From: Leptolyngbya sp. FACHB-321
GTDB lineage: Bacteria; Cyanobacteriota; Cyanobacteriia; Leptolyngbyales; Leptolyngbyaceae
Reading direction: 5' to 3'
NCBI RefSeq assembly: GCF_014695975.1
Contig: NZ_JACJPI010000070.1
Location: 35,177 to 99,176, forward strand
DNA length: 64,000 nt
This document shows positions 28,347 to 38,358 of the stretch, piece after piece. The stretch's first letter is position 1. Every line of letters begins with the position of its first letter. Position numbers and translations under genes: made by a program. Below the pieces are notes generated by a model, which did no database searches, was not told the DNA's origin, and was given only the letters and a program-made list of their open reading frames with translations.

Positions 28347-29026
28347 CGATCTTCACTCCACCTAACTGATACGTGCTGAGACGTTGCCCTAACGGTATTT
28401 GATCGCCCAAGACCGTCCCTATCAAGAACTGTACCGGAACAGGAACTACTTTGAGCAAGCAAGATACTCACAATCTACAGCCTTAACTATAAAACTGAAT
28501 GCCACTCTCGACTGCATACCAGTAAGAATGTTGAAAAATGGCAGCACAGTTATATAGTTGTAAGGCTATTGGGTGTTACTGAGAGATTCAGTTGATCGCG
28601 CTAGAGCGATCGCTGCCTCAGCAAAGAAGTTTCCAAGAGCACTAGACAATCAGGGAAGAATTGCCTTATAGTTAATAACTGCTGCCGAGTTATGCAAAAG
28701 CATTCCAGGCTAGAGTCTGAAACTGCAATAAGCAGCACTTTAGCACTAACTGGAAAATGACTTCCGCCTTATAGGGATACTGAGTAGCTTGCTACGCAAG
28801 TCCTGGCGGAACTAGCTAATAAATGTAGCGCTTGTTAGATGTCATCAGCTTTATCGGCTGATGAAGCGATTGGTGAGGTTTGTTCATCCTGGTGCTATCC
28901 AGACTTTTGGGTTGCATAGTTGATGACGTGACTGAGCTTTAAGAGCAGTTCAAACAAGGAAAGCAGCTTCGAGATTCTGAGCTGTAGAGCCTAAGTTTTA
29001 ACGTGTAGAAATGGAGTCTAGTCACC
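28347..29026. promoter_or_regulatory. Divergent promoter region, ndhN / ribosomal protein cluster
   Basis: 680 bases with no convincing gene. It has to contain the ndhN promoter and that of the long rplC cluster, and leaves room for a long 5' leader. I cannot place boxes or an L4-type leader structure with confidence. Confidence 0.5.
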
Positions 29027-29665
29027 GTGTCTGTTGGTATCCTTGGCACAAAACTCGGCATGACCCAAGTGTTTGACGAAGCAGGAAAAGCGATTCCTGT
29101 GACGGTCATTCAAGCGGGACCATGCACTATCACGCAAGTGAAAACAGTCCAAACAGATGGCTATTTTGCCGTTCAGGTTGGATACGGTGACGTGTCTCAA
29201 AAAGCGCTGACGAAGCCAGAGCTGGGGCATCTTGCAAAATCGGGTGCTTCTCCCGTACGACACCTTCATGAGTATCGTCTTAAGACTGCAGGCGAATTTG
29301 AGTTGGGTCAGCAGTTAAAGGCAGATGCCTTTGAGGTTGGGCAAGTTGTTGATGTCATTGGCACCAGCATCGGTCGTGGGTTTGCTGGGTATCAGAAGCG
29401 TCACAACTTTAAGCGCGGACCAATGGCACACGGTTCTAAGAACCATCGCGCTCCAGGTTCTACCGGAGCCGGTACAACACCTGGTCGTGTCTACCCCGGT
29501 AAGCGGATGGCTGGACGATTGGGCGGTGGGCAAGTAACCGTTCGCAAGTTGACGGTGGTGCGGGTTGACATTGAGCGCAATCTCCTGCTGATCAAAGGTG
29601 CGCTTCCTGGCAAGCCCGGTGCCTTGCTTAATATCGTCCCAGCGACGATCGTCGGTCGACAGTAG
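29027..29665 (+). CDS. rplC: 50S ribosomal protein L3
   Basis: 212 residues, canonical: [19 protein letters not shown] at the N-terminus, then [20 protein letters not shown] and [14 protein letters not shown] start codon. First gene of the cluster, as usual in cyanobacteria, where rpsJ (S10) has moved to the str operon. 53 bases before rplD. Confidence 0.98.
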   Translation: MSVGILGTKLGMTQVFDEAGKAIPVTVIQAGPCTITQVKTVQTDGYFAVQVGYGDVSQKALTKPELGHLAKSGASPVRHLHEYRLKTAGEFELGQQLKADAFEVGQVVDVIGTSIGRGFAGYQKRHNFKRGPMAHGSKNHRAPGSTGAGTTPGRVYPGKRMAGRLGGGQVTVRKLTVVRVDIERNLLLIKGALPGKPGALLNIVPATIVGRQ

Positions 29666-29718
29666 AGCGTTTCGGTTGGAATGCACCTCTACGCTGAATG
29701 AGAGACAAGGGTAAAACT

Positions 29719-30351
29719 ATGGTTGATTGTGTCGTTAAGAATTGGCAGGGCGAAGAAGCGGGTACTGCTTCTTTGGACTTGAAGGTAGCAGACGAAGCGA
29801 ATGCTGCTCACGTTGTCCATCGTGCTCTGACCCGACAGTTGGCAAATGTACGTCAAGGTACTGCCTCCACAAAGACCCGTGCTGAAGTACGCGGGGGTGG
29901 ACGCAAACCTTGGCGACAAAAAGGGACAGGGCGTGCTCGTGCAGGTTCTAACCGTTCACCGTTATGGCGGGGCGGTGGCGTTATCTTTGGTCCAAAGCCA
30001 AGAGACTACACTCTTAAGATGAATCGCAAAGAGCGGCGTTTAGCGCTTCGCACCGCGCTTCATAGCCGACTTGAAGATCTGGTAGTTGTACAAGATTTTG
30101 CTGACCAGTTGACTCGTCCCAAGACTAAAGAAGTGGTAAAGGCTTTAGCCGGTTGGGGCATTGAGCCTAGATCAAAAGTGCTGTTGATTGTTGGAGAGCG
30201 AGATGAAAATGTCTATCTATCTGCTCGCAATATTGACAATCTACGACTGATCTCAGCAGGAAACCTGAACGTGTTCGATCTGCTTGCAGCCGAGCGCATT
30301 GTGGCAACGGCATCAGCTCTTACGAAAATTCAGGAGGTTTATGGTGACTGA
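29719..30351 (+). CDS. rplD: 50S ribosomal protein L4
   Basis: The start [15 protein letters not shown] at 29719 matches cyanobacterial L4; a frame beginning 21 bases upstream adds non-homologous residues. 210 residues with [20 protein letters not shown] and [20 protein letters not shown], the rRNA-binding extended loop. The 3' end overlaps rplW by 11 bases, so translation is probably coupled. Confidence 0.98.
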   Translation: MVDCVVKNWQGEEAGTASLDLKVADEANAAHVVHRALTRQLANVRQGTASTKTRAEVRGGGRKPWRQKGTGRARAGSNRSPLWRGGGVIFGPKPRDYTLKMNRKERRLALRTALHSRLEDLVVVQDFADQLTRPKTKEVVKALAGWGIEPRSKVLLIVGERDENVYLSARNIDNLRLISAGNLNVFDLLAAERIVATASALTKIQEVYGD

Positions 30352-30646
30352 GTATAACGCTGGGGCACTAGCTGATTTAGTACGTCGTCCGATCGTGACT
30401 GAGAAAGCTACTCTTTTGCTAGAGAACAATCAGTACACGTTTGAGGTTGATCCGAGAGCGAAGAAGCCAGAAATTAAGGCGGCGATCGAGACGCTCTTTG
30501 AAGTCAAGGTGGTTAACGTCAGTACCCAGAATCCTCCCCGTAAAGCACGTCGTGTCGGTAAGTTCGCTGGGCATCGACCACAGTACAAACGAGCTGTTGT
30601 CACTTTGGCGGCTGGAGACTCTATTACACTCTTCCCAGAAGTTTGA
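30341..30646 (+). CDS. rplW: 50S ribosomal protein L23
   Basis: 101 residues from ATG 30341 ([22 protein letters not shown]), preceded by CAGGAGG; an ATG 57 bases upstream lies inside rplD and is unlikely. [21 protein letters not shown] and [17 protein letters not shown] are family motifs. Sits at the peptide exit tunnel and binds SRP and trigger factor. Start overlaps the rplD stop. Confidence 0.97.
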   Translation: MVTEYNAGALADLVRRPIVTEKATLLLENNQYTFEVDPRAKKPEIKAAIETLFEVKVVNVSTQNPPRKARRVGKFAGHRPQYKRAVVTLAAGDSITLFPEV

Positions 30647-30729
30647 CCCATCACAAAGGTTAGAGGCTCTGTCTCTAGCGGGCAACGTCTAACCTTCAAT
30701 ATTGCAAAAATCCCCAAGAGCTTAACGTT

Positions 30730-31593
30730 ATGGGCATCCGTTTTTATCGACCGACTACTCCTGGTACACGCACCCGCTCAGTTTCTGCTTTTTCAGAAGT
30801 AACAAAGAGCGAGCCAGAGAAGTCTCTGACGCACTCAAAGCACCGACCCAAGGGGCGTAACAATCGTGGGGTCATTACGTGCCGTCATCGTGGTGGTGGA
30901 CATAAGCGTCTTTATCGCATCATTGATTTCAAGCGCGACAAGCATAATATTCCTGCCAAGGTTGTTGCGATCGAGTACGACCCCAACCGGAATGCGCGAA
31001 TTGCACTGCTCTTCTACCAGGATGGCGAGAAGCGATATATTATCCATCCAGCTAATCTAGCAGTTGGCACTATTATCCGCTCAGGTCCCGATTCTCCGTT
31101 TGAAATTGGCAATGCGTTGCCGCTTGGAAATGTTCCGCTTGGTACGACTGTCCATAATGTTGAGCTAGTACCTGGAAAAGGTGGACAGATTGTACGTGCT
31201 GCTGGTGCAGGCGCTCAGGTCGCAGCGAAAGAAGGAAACTTCGTCACACTGAAACTCCCGTCTGGAGAAGTACGTTTGATTCGTCGTGAGTGTTACGCAA
31301 CGATTGGCTCAGTAGGCAATGGTGATATCCGCAACACCAGCTTCGGCAAGGCTGGTCGCAAGCGCTGGAAAGGTCGTCGCCCAGAAGTTCGAGGCAGTGT
31401 CATGAACCCAGTGGATCACCCCCATGGTGGTGGTGAAGGTCGAGCACCGATCGGTCGCTCGGGTCCTGTCACACCTTGGGGTAAACCAACATTGGGATAC
31501 AAAACTCGCAAGAAGAAGAAACTCAGCAACGCCTTAATTGTGCGTCGTCGCCGGAAGTCTTCTAAGCGAGGCAGAGGCGGTCGGGATTCATAA
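30730..31593 (+). CDS. rplB: 50S ribosomal protein L2
   Basis: 287 residues; [57 protein letters not shown] and the peptidyl-transferase-proximal [18 protein letters not shown] with its conserved His are all present. Ends in a very basic tail. 32 bases before rpsS. Confidence 0.99.
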   Translation: MGIRFYRPTTPGTRTRSVSAFSEVTKSEPEKSLTHSKHRPKGRNNRGVITCRHRGGGHKRLYRIIDFKRDKHNIPAKVVAIEYDPNRNARIALLFYQDGEKRYIIHPANLAVGTIIRSGPDSPFEIGNALPLGNVPLGTTVHNVELVPGKGGQIVRAAGAGAQVAAKEGNFVTLKLPSGEVRLIRRECYATIGSVGNGDIRNTSFGKAGRKRWKGRRPEVRGSVMNPVDHPHGGGEGRAPIGRSGPVTPWGKPTLGYKTRKKKKLSNALIVRRRRKSSKRGRGGRDS

Positions 31594-31625
31594 ATGACGG
31601 GTAAATGACGGAGGGGAGATAGACT

Positions 31626-31904
31626 ATGGCTCGCTCACTAAAGAAAGGTCCGTTTGTTGCAGATCATCTGCTTAGTAAGATTGAAGCGCTGAACGTTAAG
31701 GGCGATAAGCAGGTAATTAAAACTTGGTCACGTGCGTCCACCATCCTGCCCCAGATGATTGGTCATACGATCGCAGTGCATAACGGGCGGCAACACGTTC
31801 CGGTTTATGTTACAGAGCAAATGGTTGGGCACAAACTGGGGGAATTTGCCCCTACCCGGACGTTTCGCAGTCACGCTGGTGGCGACAAGAAAGCACGTCG
31901 ATAA
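31626..31904 (+). CDS. rpsS: 30S ribosomal protein S19
   Basis: 92 residues: [43 protein letters not shown] and [13 protein letters not shown] are canonical. Preceded by GGAGGGGAG, a strong ribosome site. Confidence 0.98.
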   Translation: MARSLKKGPFVADHLLSKIEALNVKGDKQVIKTWSRASTILPQMIGHTIAVHNGRQHVPVYVTEQMVGHKLGEFAPTRTFRSHAGGDKKARR

Positions 31905-31944
31905 CGAATTGAGCGGATGCCGCTGACAGCTAAAGGAAAAATGT

Positions 31945-32307
31945 ATGGCTATTGATACCACCACTGAAACTAAAGCGATCGCTCGGTACATTCGAATGTC
32001 ACCGCACAAAGTTCGGCGAGTGCTTGACCAGATTCGGGGGCGCTCTTACCGAGAAGCGCTCATTATTCTAGAGTTCATGCCCTATCGTGCGTGTGAGCCT
32101 GTATTAAAAGTACTGCGCTCGGCTGCTGCCAACGCTGAACATAATGGGGGCCTAAGCCGGGCTGAGTTGTTGGTCAGCCAAGCCTTTGCTGATCAAGGAC
32201 CATCTCTTAAGCGGTTCCGGCCTAGAGCGCAAGGGCGAGCTTACCAAATTCGGAAGCCCACTTGCCATATCACGATCGCGGTAGCTCCTGGTGCCGCAGC
32301 CGAGTAG
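31945..32307 (+). CDS. rplV: 50S ribosomal protein L22
   Basis: 120 residues; [20 protein letters not shown] at the N-terminus and the tunnel-lining hairpin [19 protein letters not shown] near the C-terminus. AAAGGAAAA precedes the ATG. Confidence 0.98.
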   Translation: MAIDTTTETKAIARYIRMSPHKVRRVLDQIRGRSYREALIILEFMPYRACEPVLKVLRSAAANAEHNGGLSRAELLVSQAFADQGPSLKRFRPRAQGRAYQIRKPTCHITIAVAPGAAAE

Positions 32308-32386
32308 ATAAACGAACTCCTACTCAACATTTGATAGGCGGTTACAACCGTCATTGAGATTTAACTGCTTACTGGAGGACGCATTC

Positions 32387-33118
32387 GTGGGACAGAAAAT
32401 TCATCCAACCGGGTTCCGCCTCGGCATTACCCAAGAGCACCGCTCTCGCTGGTTCGGCGACCATAAGCGGTATCCTGAACTCCTGCAAGAGGACTACAAA
32501 ATCCGGCGCTTCGTTGAAAAAAATCTCAGCAGCGCTGGAATTTCAGAGGTTCGGATTGAACGCAAAGCGGATCAGATTGATCTAGAAGTTCGCACTGCGC
32601 GACCGGGTGTGGTAGTTGGTCGTGGTGGCACTGGTATTGAGTCCTTACGAGTGAGCTTACAAGCAGTGTTAGGCGGTGGTGATCGCCAGATTCGCATCAA
32701 CGTTGTGGAAGTAGCAAGAGTTGATGCTGATGCTGCGCTGATTGGCGAATATATTGCCCAGCAGCTTGAGCGACGGGTTTCCTTCCGCCGAGTCGTACGT
32801 CAAGCAATTCAGCGTGCCCAACGCGCTGGCATTGAAGGTATCAAGGTTCAGGTTAGTGGTCGGCTCAATGGGGCAGAAATCGCTCGCCCAGAGTGGACTC
32901 GCGAGGGTAGAGTTCCCTTGCATACGCTTAGAGCTGACATTGATTACGCTTACTGTACTGCTCAAACAATCTTTGGCACATTAGGCATCAAAGTCTGGAT
33001 CTTTAAGGGCGAAATCATCCCAGGGCAAGAGCAGGAACCTGCTCCAACTAATAATCAACCTCGCCGTCGTCAGCAACGTCGCCGCCAACAGTTTGAAGAT
33101 CGATCGAATGAAGGGTAA
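32387..33118 (+). CDS. rpsC: 30S ribosomal protein S3
   Basis: The GTG at 32387 ([20 protein letters not shown]) is the conserved start, 9 bases after GGAGGA; an ATG at 32354 adds 11 unrelated residues. KH domain includes [17 protein letters not shown]. The C-terminus is a Gln/Arg-rich tail typical of cyanobacterial S3. Followed by a spacer with heptad repeats before rplP. Confidence 0.97.
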   Translation: MGQKIHPTGFRLGITQEHRSRWFGDHKRYPELLQEDYKIRRFVEKNLSSAGISEVRIERKADQIDLEVRTARPGVVVGRGGTGIESLRVSLQAVLGGGDRQIRINVVEVARVDADAALIGEYIAQQLERRVSFRRVVRQAIQRAQRAGIEGIKVQVSGRLNGAEIARPEWTREGRVPLHTLRADIDYAYCTAQTIFGTLGIKVWIFKGEIIPGQEQEPAPTNNQPRRRQQRRRQQFEDRSNEG

Positions 33119-33204
33119 GGGATAAAGGGTGAAGGGATGATTCAATCAATCTCTCTAGCTCCTGACTCCTGACTCCTGGCTCCTGAATTCTCAAGGTATG
33201 AGTC
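33119..33204. repeat. Heptad spacer repeats between rpsC and rplP
   Basis: Contains GGGATAAAGGGTGAAGGG followed by tandem CTCCTGA-type heptads (33159-33186). This is the short tandemly repeated repetitive (STRR) kind of sequence common in filamentous cyanobacteria, here inside an essential operon. Confidence 0.65.
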
Positions 33205-33624
33205 ATGTTAAGTCCAAGAAGAACAAAATTTCGGAAACAGCAGCGCGGACGGATGAGCGGTCTGGCAACTCGTGGCAACGAACTTGACTTCGGTGAGTTT
33301 GGTTTGCAGGCGCAGGAGCCATCCTGGATTACGGCTCGACAAATTGAAGCTAGCCGTCGTGCGATGACTCGCTACATCCGTCGGGGTGGCAAGATCTGGA
33401 TTCGGATTTTTCCCGATAAGCCTGTAACAATGCGTCCGGCTGAAACTCGGATGGGTTCTGGTAAAGGTGCCCCTGAGTTTTGGGTTGCTGTTGTTAAGCC
33501 TGGTCGGATTATGTTTGAGATCTCTGGCGTTACTGAAGAGATAGCAAGAGAAGCGATGCGCCTTGCCTCGTTCAAGCTACCGATCAAAACCAAGTTTATT
33601 AGCCGCGCAGCGGAGGAGTCCTAA
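33205..33624 (+). CDS. rplP: 50S ribosomal protein L16
   Basis: 139 residues: [39 protein letters not shown] and [18 protein letters not shown] are canonical. Three bases before rpmC, hence tightly coupled. Confidence 0.98.
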   Translation: MLSPRRTKFRKQQRGRMSGLATRGNELDFGEFGLQAQEPSWITARQIEASRRAMTRYIRRGGKIWIRIFPDKPVTMRPAETRMGSGKGAPEFWVAVVKPGRIMFEISGVTEEIAREAMRLASFKLPIKTKFISRAAEES

Positions 33625-33627
33625 GCT

Positions 33628-33843
33628 ATGCCTCTTCCTAAAATTGATGAAGTCCGTGATTTGAGTGATCAAGAGCTTGACGAGCAAATTGTTGCAACAA
33701 AACGACAGCTCTTTGAATTGCGTTTCCAAAAAGGCACGCGCCAACTGGATAAATCTCATCGCTTTAAGCACACCCGTCATCGTCTTGCTCAATTGCTAAC
33801 GATCGAACGAGAGCGGCAGTTGGCTTCAAAGGTCGAGGGCTAA
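33628..33843 (+). CDS. rpmC: 50S ribosomal protein L29
   Basis: 71 residues; short helical hairpin protein with DLSDQELDEQIVATKRQLFELRF and the basic KHTRHRLAQLLTIERER region. Followed by a pyrimidine/purine repeat spacer. Confidence 0.96.
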   Translation: MPLPKIDEVRDLSDQELDEQIVATKRQLFELRFQKGTRQLDKSHRFKHTRHRLAQLLTIERERQLASKVEG

Positions 33844-33959
33844 GGGCTAAGGAATAAAAGCAGTTAGGGATTGTTAAGTAACCCGCTGTTGCTTCGCTCC
33901 CCTCAGTCTTTATCCTCCACCTTTTATCCTTTATCCTTCCTTTTACCCGGATACCTTCC
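33844..33959. repeat. Self-complementary repeat spacer between rpmC and rpsQ
   Basis: AAGGGCTAAGGAATAAAAG near the rpmC stop is roughly complementary to the CCTTTTATCC, TTATCC repeats at 33911-33945. The RNA could fold into an imperfect stem of variable register. No coding content. Confidence 0.6.
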
Positions 33960-34211
33960 ATGGCAGCAAAAGAAAGAGTTGGCTTAGTTGTCAGCGACAA
34001 AATGGAGAAAACGATCGTCGTAGCAGTAGAAAGCCGTTCTGCTCACCCTAAGTACGGCAAGATCGTAGCTCGCACCAAGCGTTACAAAGCGCATGACGAA
34101 GAAAACAAATGCAAAGTGGGCGATCGCGTTCGCATTCAGGAGACGAGACCGCTAAGTGCTACAAAGCGCTGGACCGTAACTGACATTCTTACCACAGCGG
34201 CTCAAGCATAG
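33960..34211 (+). CDS. rpsQ: 30S ribosomal protein S17
   Basis: 83 residues: [39 protein letters not shown] and [11 protein letters not shown] match the OB-fold S17 family. The leader lacks a strong purine-rich ribosome site (CTTCC before ATG). Confidence 0.97.
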   Translation: MAAKERVGLVVSDKMEKTIVVAVESRSAHPKYGKIVARTKRYKAHDEENKCKVGDRVRIQETRPLSATKRWTVTDILTTAAQA

Positions 34212-34223
34212 TCGGAGGAACCA

Positions 34224-34592
34224 ATGATCCAACAAGAGTCTTACCTGAATGTTGCAGATAACAGCGGCGCTCGCAAGCTGATGTGTATTCGTGTCATCGG
34301 TGGCGGCAACCGCCGCTACGGTGGTGTGGGTGACATCATTATTGCAGTCGTTAAAGATGCCATTCCCAATATGGCAGTCAAGAAGTCTGATGTTGTGCGT
34401 GCCGTAATCGTCCGCACTCGCAAAAGTCTTCGTCGCGACAGTGGTATGAGTATTCGTTTTGATGATAATGCGGCTGTACTGATCAACAATGACGGTAATC
34501 CCAGAGGTACCCGTGTTTTTGGTCCGGTTGCCCGTGAACTACGTGACAAAAACTTTACTAAAATTGTCTCCCTCGCTCCGGAGGTTCTGTAA
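34224..34592 (+). CDS. rplN: 50S ribosomal protein L14
   Basis: 122 residues, canonical: [37 protein letters not shown] and [17 protein letters not shown]. Stop overlaps the rplX start by one base (TAATG), so coupled translation. Confidence 0.99.
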   Translation: MIQQESYLNVADNSGARKLMCIRVIGGGNRRYGGVGDIIIAVVKDAIPNMAVKKSDVVRAVIVRTRKSLRRDSGMSIRFDDNAAVLINNDGNPRGTRVFGPVARELRDKNFTKIVSLAPEVL

Positions 34593-34939
34593 TGACAAAG
34601 GTTAAACCAGCTCCAGTTCGACACAAGCTGCACGTCAAAAAAGGGGATACCGTTCAGGTTATCGCTGGTAGTGATAAAGGCAAAGTAGGTGAAGTACTGC
34701 AAACCCTGCCAAAAACGAACAAGGTTGTTGTCAAAGGCGTTAACATCCGCACCAAGCACGTTAAGCCTCAGCAAGAAGGTGAGACGGGGCAGATCGTAAC
34801 CAACGAAGCGCCGATTCATAGCTCTAATGTAATGCTTTATTCTGAAAAGCAAAAAGTTGCGAGTCGTGTTTGCTACACCTTTGATGCAGAAGGTCGCAAA
34901 GTGAGAATGCTTAAAAAGACAGGTGAAACGCTGGATTAG
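34592..34939 (+). CDS. rplX: 50S ribosomal protein L24
   Basis: 115 residues; KOW motif [20 protein letters not shown] near the N-terminus, then [20 protein letters not shown] short AT-rich stem (34943-34959) follows the stop. Confidence 0.98.
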   Translation: MTKVKPAPVRHKLHVKKGDTVQVIAGSDKGKVGEVLQTLPKTNKVVVKGVNIRTKHVKPQQEGETGQIVTNEAPIHSSNVMLYSEKQKVASRVCYTFDAEGRKVRMLKKTGETLD

Positions 34940-34942
34940 CAC

Positions 34943-34960
34943 AAAGTTCTTAGAACTTTT
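34943..34960 (+). other. Short hairpin after rplX
   Basis: AAAGTTC/GAACTTT with a three-base loop, ending in TTTT. It lies 3 bases past the rplX stop in a 156-base gap, longer than neighbouring gaps. It may be a weak attenuator or processing site; equally it may be chance. Confidence 0.3.
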
Positions 34961-35095
34961 CGTTAAGTCAGTGTAGGGGGAATAACACAGCCTCTCAGAC
35001 TAGCGATTTCTATAGAAACTTTCATGCATAGCCAAGGCAGTTAGTTAACAACTACTTCCCTGACCAAGCCCAGGGGTGATTAAGGAACGAAGACA

Positions 35096-35641
35096 ATGGC
35101 AGAACGACTCAAGACTTACTATCAAGAAAAAATTGTTCCTAAACTTATGGAGCAATTTAGCTACACCAATATCCATCAGGTGCCGAAAGTCATTAAGGTA
35201 ACAGTGAACCGAGGGATGGGTGAAGCCGCTCAAAACGCAAAGGCATTGGAGGCTTCTCTGGCTGAGATTAGTCTTATTACCGGACAAAAGCCAGTTGTGA
35301 CGCGCGCTAAGAAGGCGATCGCGGGCTTCAAGATTCGTCAAGGAATGCCTGTAGGTATTATGGTGACTCTGCGATCTGGGCGTATGTATGCGTTTCTTGA
35401 TCGCCTCGTTAATCTTACGCTTCCACGCATCCGAGATTTTCGTGGGATCAGCCCCAAGAGCTTTGATGGGCGAGGAAACTATACATTGGGCTTGCGCGAA
35501 CAGCTGATCTTCCCTGAAGTGGAATATGACAGCGTTGACCAAGTACGTGGTATGGACATCTCGATCATTACTACGGCACACACCGATGAGGAGGGTCGCG
35601 CCTTGCTGAAAGAACTGGGCATGCCCTTCCGGGATAACTAA
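35096..35641 (+). CDS. rplE: 50S ribosomal protein L5
   Basis: 181 residues; [54 protein letters not shown] and [17 protein letters not shown] are typical. Contacts 5S rRNA. 23 bases before rpsH. Confidence 0.98.
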   Translation: MAERLKTYYQEKIVPKLMEQFSYTNIHQVPKVIKVTVNRGMGEAAQNAKALEASLAEISLITGQKPVVTRAKKAIAGFKIRQGMPVGIMVTLRSGRMYAFLDRLVNLTLPRIRDFRGISPKSFDGRGNYTLGLREQLIFPEVEYDSVDQVRGMDISIITTAHTDEEGRALLKELGMPFRDN

Positions 35642-35664
35642 GGCAGCTTTATCAAGGGAAAACT

Positions 35665-36066
35665 ATGGCGGCACACGACACTATTTCAGATATGCTGACG
35701 CGCATTCGGAATGCCAACTTGGCGCGTCACCAAACAACCGAAGTTCCATCCACAAAGATGACCCGTAGTATCGCTAAGGTTCTGAAAGAAGAAGGCTTCA
35801 TTGCCGACTTTGCAGAAGCTGGTGAGGGTATTAAGCGGAATTTGGTCATTGCGCTGAAATATAAGGGCAAAACGAAGCGACCCATTATTACAACGCTGCG
35901 GCGCGTTAGCAAGCCCGGTTACCGCGTCTACTCAAATCGGCGAGAGCTTCCTCGTGTCTTAGGTGGCATTGGCGTTGCCATTATTTCCACTTCTAGTGGA
36001 ATTATGACTGATCGTGAGGCACGGCGCACTGGGTTGGGTGGAGAAGTGCTGTGCTACATCTGGTAA
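35665..36066 (+). CDS. rpsH: 30S ribosomal protein S8
   Basis: 133 residues: [23 protein letters not shown]-type [19 protein letters not shown] and [13 protein letters not shown] with the RNA-binding C-terminus GGEVLCYIW. The rpsN (S14) gene expected before S8 in many bacteria is absent, as usual in cyanobacteria. Confidence 0.98.
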   Translation: MAAHDTISDMLTRIRNANLARHQTTEVPSTKMTRSIAKVLKEEGFIADFAEAGEGIKRNLVIALKYKGKTKRPIITTLRRVSKPGYRVYSNRRELPRVLGGIGVAIISTSSGIMTDREARRTGLGGEVLCYIW

Positions 36067-36170
36067 GCCAGTTCTTAGTTTTTGGCAATTAGTTTTTAGA
36101 TCACTTGTTTACGATCGCTAAGTAACCAGCAACTAATAACTAATAACTATTTATGTAGGAGTAGTCAGTT
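36067..36170. repeat. Self-complementary repeat spacer between rpsH and rplF
   Basis: AGTTCTTAGTTTTTGGCAATTAG (from 36071) is roughly complementary to CAACTAATAACTAATAACTA (36130-36149). The tandem TAATAAC heptads and the facing complementary arm form a potential stem in the polycistronic RNA. Confidence 0.6.
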
Positions 36171-36710
36171 ATGTCTCGCATTGGTAAACGCCCTATTGAT
36201 ATTCCTGGCAAGGTGACCATAACGATTGACGGGCAATTTGTTACGGTTAAAGGTCCAAAGGGTGAGTTATCTAGAGTCTTGCCTGGAGAAGTTGCCGTTG
36301 CTCAAGATGGAGAAACCTTGCTGGTCACTCGTCAGGATGAGTCTCGTGCTGCACGACAACGCCACGGGCTTTGTCGCACTTTGGTTGCAAACATGGTTGA
36401 AGGGGTTTCGCAAGGATTCCAGCGTCGGTTAGAAATCCAAGGTGTGGGCTACCGTGCTCAAATCCAGGGTCGAAATCTGATACTTAACGTGGGTTACAGC
36501 AAGCCAGTTGAGCTAGAGCCTCCAGAGGGGATTCAGGTTGCTGTCGAAAACAACACGAATGTCGTAGTTAGTGGTATCGACAAAGAAATTGTCGGCAACA
36601 CAGCTGCTCGCATTCGTGCTGTTCGTCCGCCAGAACCTTACAAGGGTAAAGGGATTCGCTATGCCGGTGAAGCGGTCAGACGCAAAGTTGGTAAGGCAGG
36701 GAAGAAGTAA
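36171..36710 (+). CDS. rplF: 50S ribosomal protein L6
   Basis: 179 residues: [39 protein letters not shown] and the C-terminal motif [14 protein letters not shown]. The preceding TAGGAG is a good ribosome site. Two bases separate its stop from the rplR start. Confidence 0.98.
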   Translation: MSRIGKRPIDIPGKVTITIDGQFVTVKGPKGELSRVLPGEVAVAQDGETLLVTRQDESRAARQRHGLCRTLVANMVEGVSQGFQRRLEIQGVGYRAQIQGRNLILNVGYSKPVELEPPEGIQVAVENNTNVVVSGIDKEIVGNTAARIRAVRPPEPYKGKGIRYAGEAVRRKVGKAGKK

Positions 36711-36712
36711 GC

Positions 36713-37075
36713 ATGAAATTAACTCGTAAAGAATCAACACGTCGTCGTCATAGCCGGGTGCGTCGTCGCATCACCGGGACCTCAGAACGTCCTCGTTTAG
36801 CTGTGTTTCGCTCAAATCAGCATATCTACGCTCAGGTGATTGATGACGTCGCGCAGCATACTTTAGTAGCTGCCTCCACACTTGACCCTGATTTGAAAGT
36901 TTCTTTAAGTTCGGGATCAAATTGTGATGCGTCGATCGAAGTTGGTCGGCTAGTAGCAGAGCGCTTACTGGCAAAGGGTATTAAACAGGTTGTCTTTGAT
37001 CGCGGTGGTAGCCTTTATCACGGTCGCGTGAAAGCATTGGCAGATGCCGCTCGTGAAGCTGGACTCGTTTTCTAA
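36713..37075 (+). CDS. rplR: 50S ribosomal protein L18
   Basis: 120 residues; basic N-terminus [38 protein letters not shown] and [20 protein letters not shown]. 5S rRNA-binding. Followed by a repeat spacer. Confidence 0.98.
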   Translation: MKLTRKESTRRRHSRVRRRITGTSERPRLAVFRSNQHIYAQVIDDVAQHTLVAASTLDPDLKVSLSSGSNCDASIEVGRLVAERLLAKGIKQVVFDRGGSLYHGRVKALADAAREAGLVF

Positions 37076-37162
37076 TGGCTGTTAGCTGCTAGCGACTAGC
37101 TGTCAGCGCAAATGAACAAACACTAGCAACTAACAACTAGCAACTAACAACTTGGAGCAGAT
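37076..37162. repeat. Self-complementary repeat spacer between rplR and rpsE
   Basis: GCTGTTAGCTGCTAGCGACTAG (from 37079) faces tandem CAACTAACAACTAG units (37123-37152). The arms are largely complementary. The sequence matches the CAACTAACAAC repeats common in cyanobacterial spacers. Confidence 0.65.
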
Positions 37163-37684
37163 ATGGCAAAGGGTCGTAAAAGTCCTAAAAGTAAGGAAAA
37201 AGAGACAGATTGGCAAGAGCGGGTAGTGCAAATCCGCCGAGTCACTAAAGTTGTGAAGGGCGGTAAAAAGCTCAGCTTTCGAGCGATCGTTGTCATTGGT
37301 AACGAGAAAGGTCAGGTTGGTGTTGGCGTTGGCAAAGCAAGTGATGTTATTGGGGCTGTCAAAAAAGGCGTTGCCGATGGTAAGAAGCATTTAGTTGATG
37401 TGCCGCTTACCAAGTCCAACTCGATTCCCCACCCTGCCAACGGTACTGGTGGAGGTGCCAAAATTATGATGCGTCCAGCAGCACCAGGGACTGGTGTTAT
37501 CGCTGGGGGCGCTGTTCGTACTGTGCTAGAGCTTGCAGGTGTCCGTAACGTACTGGCGAAACAGCTTGGTTCTGGTAACCCGTTGAACAATGCTAGAGCA
37601 ACAGTAAATGCGCTCGAAACGTTACGTACGTTTGCTGACGTTGCTGAAGAGCGTGGTATTCCAATCGAAAATCTCTACGCTTGA
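37163..37684 (+). CDS. rpsE: 30S ribosomal protein S5
   Basis: 173 residues; [40 protein letters not shown] and [20 protein letters not shown]. Located in the fidelity region of the small subunit. TTGGAGCAG precedes the ATG. No rpmD (L30) follows, as normal for cyanobacteria. Confidence 0.98.
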   Translation: MAKGRKSPKSKEKETDWQERVVQIRRVTKVVKGGKKLSFRAIVVIGNEKGQVGVGVGKASDVIGAVKKGVADGKKHLVDVPLTKSNSIPHPANGTGGGAKIMMRPAAPGTGVIAGGAVRTVLELAGVRNVLAKQLGSGNPLNNARATVNALETLRTFADVAEERGIPIENLYA

Positions 37685-37778
37685 GCAGCGATTCGTTTTT
37701 AGTTGTTGGCTTTTAGTGGTCAAGGCTAAAACTAATCACTAACCACTGGCGACTAACAACAATCAACCAGGAAAAACT
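37685..37778. repeat. Self-complementary repeat spacer between rpsE and rplO
   Basis: TTTTTAGTTGTTGGCTTTTAG (from 37697) and CACTAACCACTGGCGACTAACAAC (about 37738-37761) are imperfect inverted arms of the same repeat type seen in the two preceding spacers. Confidence 0.6.
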
Positions 37779-38231
37779 ATGAGACTTGATGACGTTACGC
37801 CACAAGATGGCTCTAAAAAGCGCTCTCGGCGAGTGGGTCGCGGTATTGCGGCTGGTCAGGGGGCGAGCTGCGGTTTCGGAATGCGGGGGCAAAAATCACG
37901 CTCAGGTCGTCCGACCCGTCCTGGCTTTGAAGGTGGACAAATCCCTCTTTATCGTCGTTTGCCGAAGTTAAAGCGCTTTCCAATCATAAATCGTACAGAC
38001 TACACCATTATTAATATTGGTGCTTTGTCTACACTGCCTGCTAATACAGATGTCACTCTCACATCGCTGCTTGAGGCTGGCATTGTCACTCATGATGATG
38101 GTCCGCTTAAACTGCTAGGTGATGGTGAGGTAACAGTACCCTTGACAGTTCGTGCTGCTGCTTTTAGTGTTTCTGCTCGCGCTAAGATTGAGGCAGCGGG
38201 CGGCACATGGGAACTGCTTGGTGCTGACTAA
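37779..38231 (+). CDS. rplO: 50S ribosomal protein L15
   Basis: 150 residues: [39 protein letters not shown] and [20 protein letters not shown]. 127 bases before secY. Confidence 0.98.
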   Translation: MRLDDVTPQDGSKKRSRRVGRGIAAGQGASCGFGMRGQKSRSGRPTRPGFEGGQIPLYRRLPKLKRFPIINRTDYTIINIGALSTLPANTDVTLTSLLEAGIVTHDDGPLKLLGDGEVTVPLTVRAAAFSVSARAKIEAAGGTWELLGAD

Positions 38232-38358
38232 GTCGTGTCACGTTGTGTCTATATCCCCTTGCTGATGTTTTGGTCAACGGTACTAAGCTCAAGCAAGTGA
38301 ATGAGAGGCAGCTGTGAAACCCCTTTCCCAAAGGACATAAACGTAGAGGAACTGCTTC

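Noticed and set aside
34316..34942. 208-codon antisense open frame across rplN/rplX
   Set aside because: It lies opposite two certain ribosomal protein genes; its composition is that of a reverse shadow and it has no ribosome site.
35045..35581. 178-codon antisense open frame opposite rplE
   Set aside because: Shadow of the conserved L5 gene; no start context or homology.
37076..37162. Tandem CAACTAACAAC units considered as CRISPR repeats
   Set aside because: Units are heptad-like, directly abutting without spacers, and there are no cas genes; these are STRR-type repeats.
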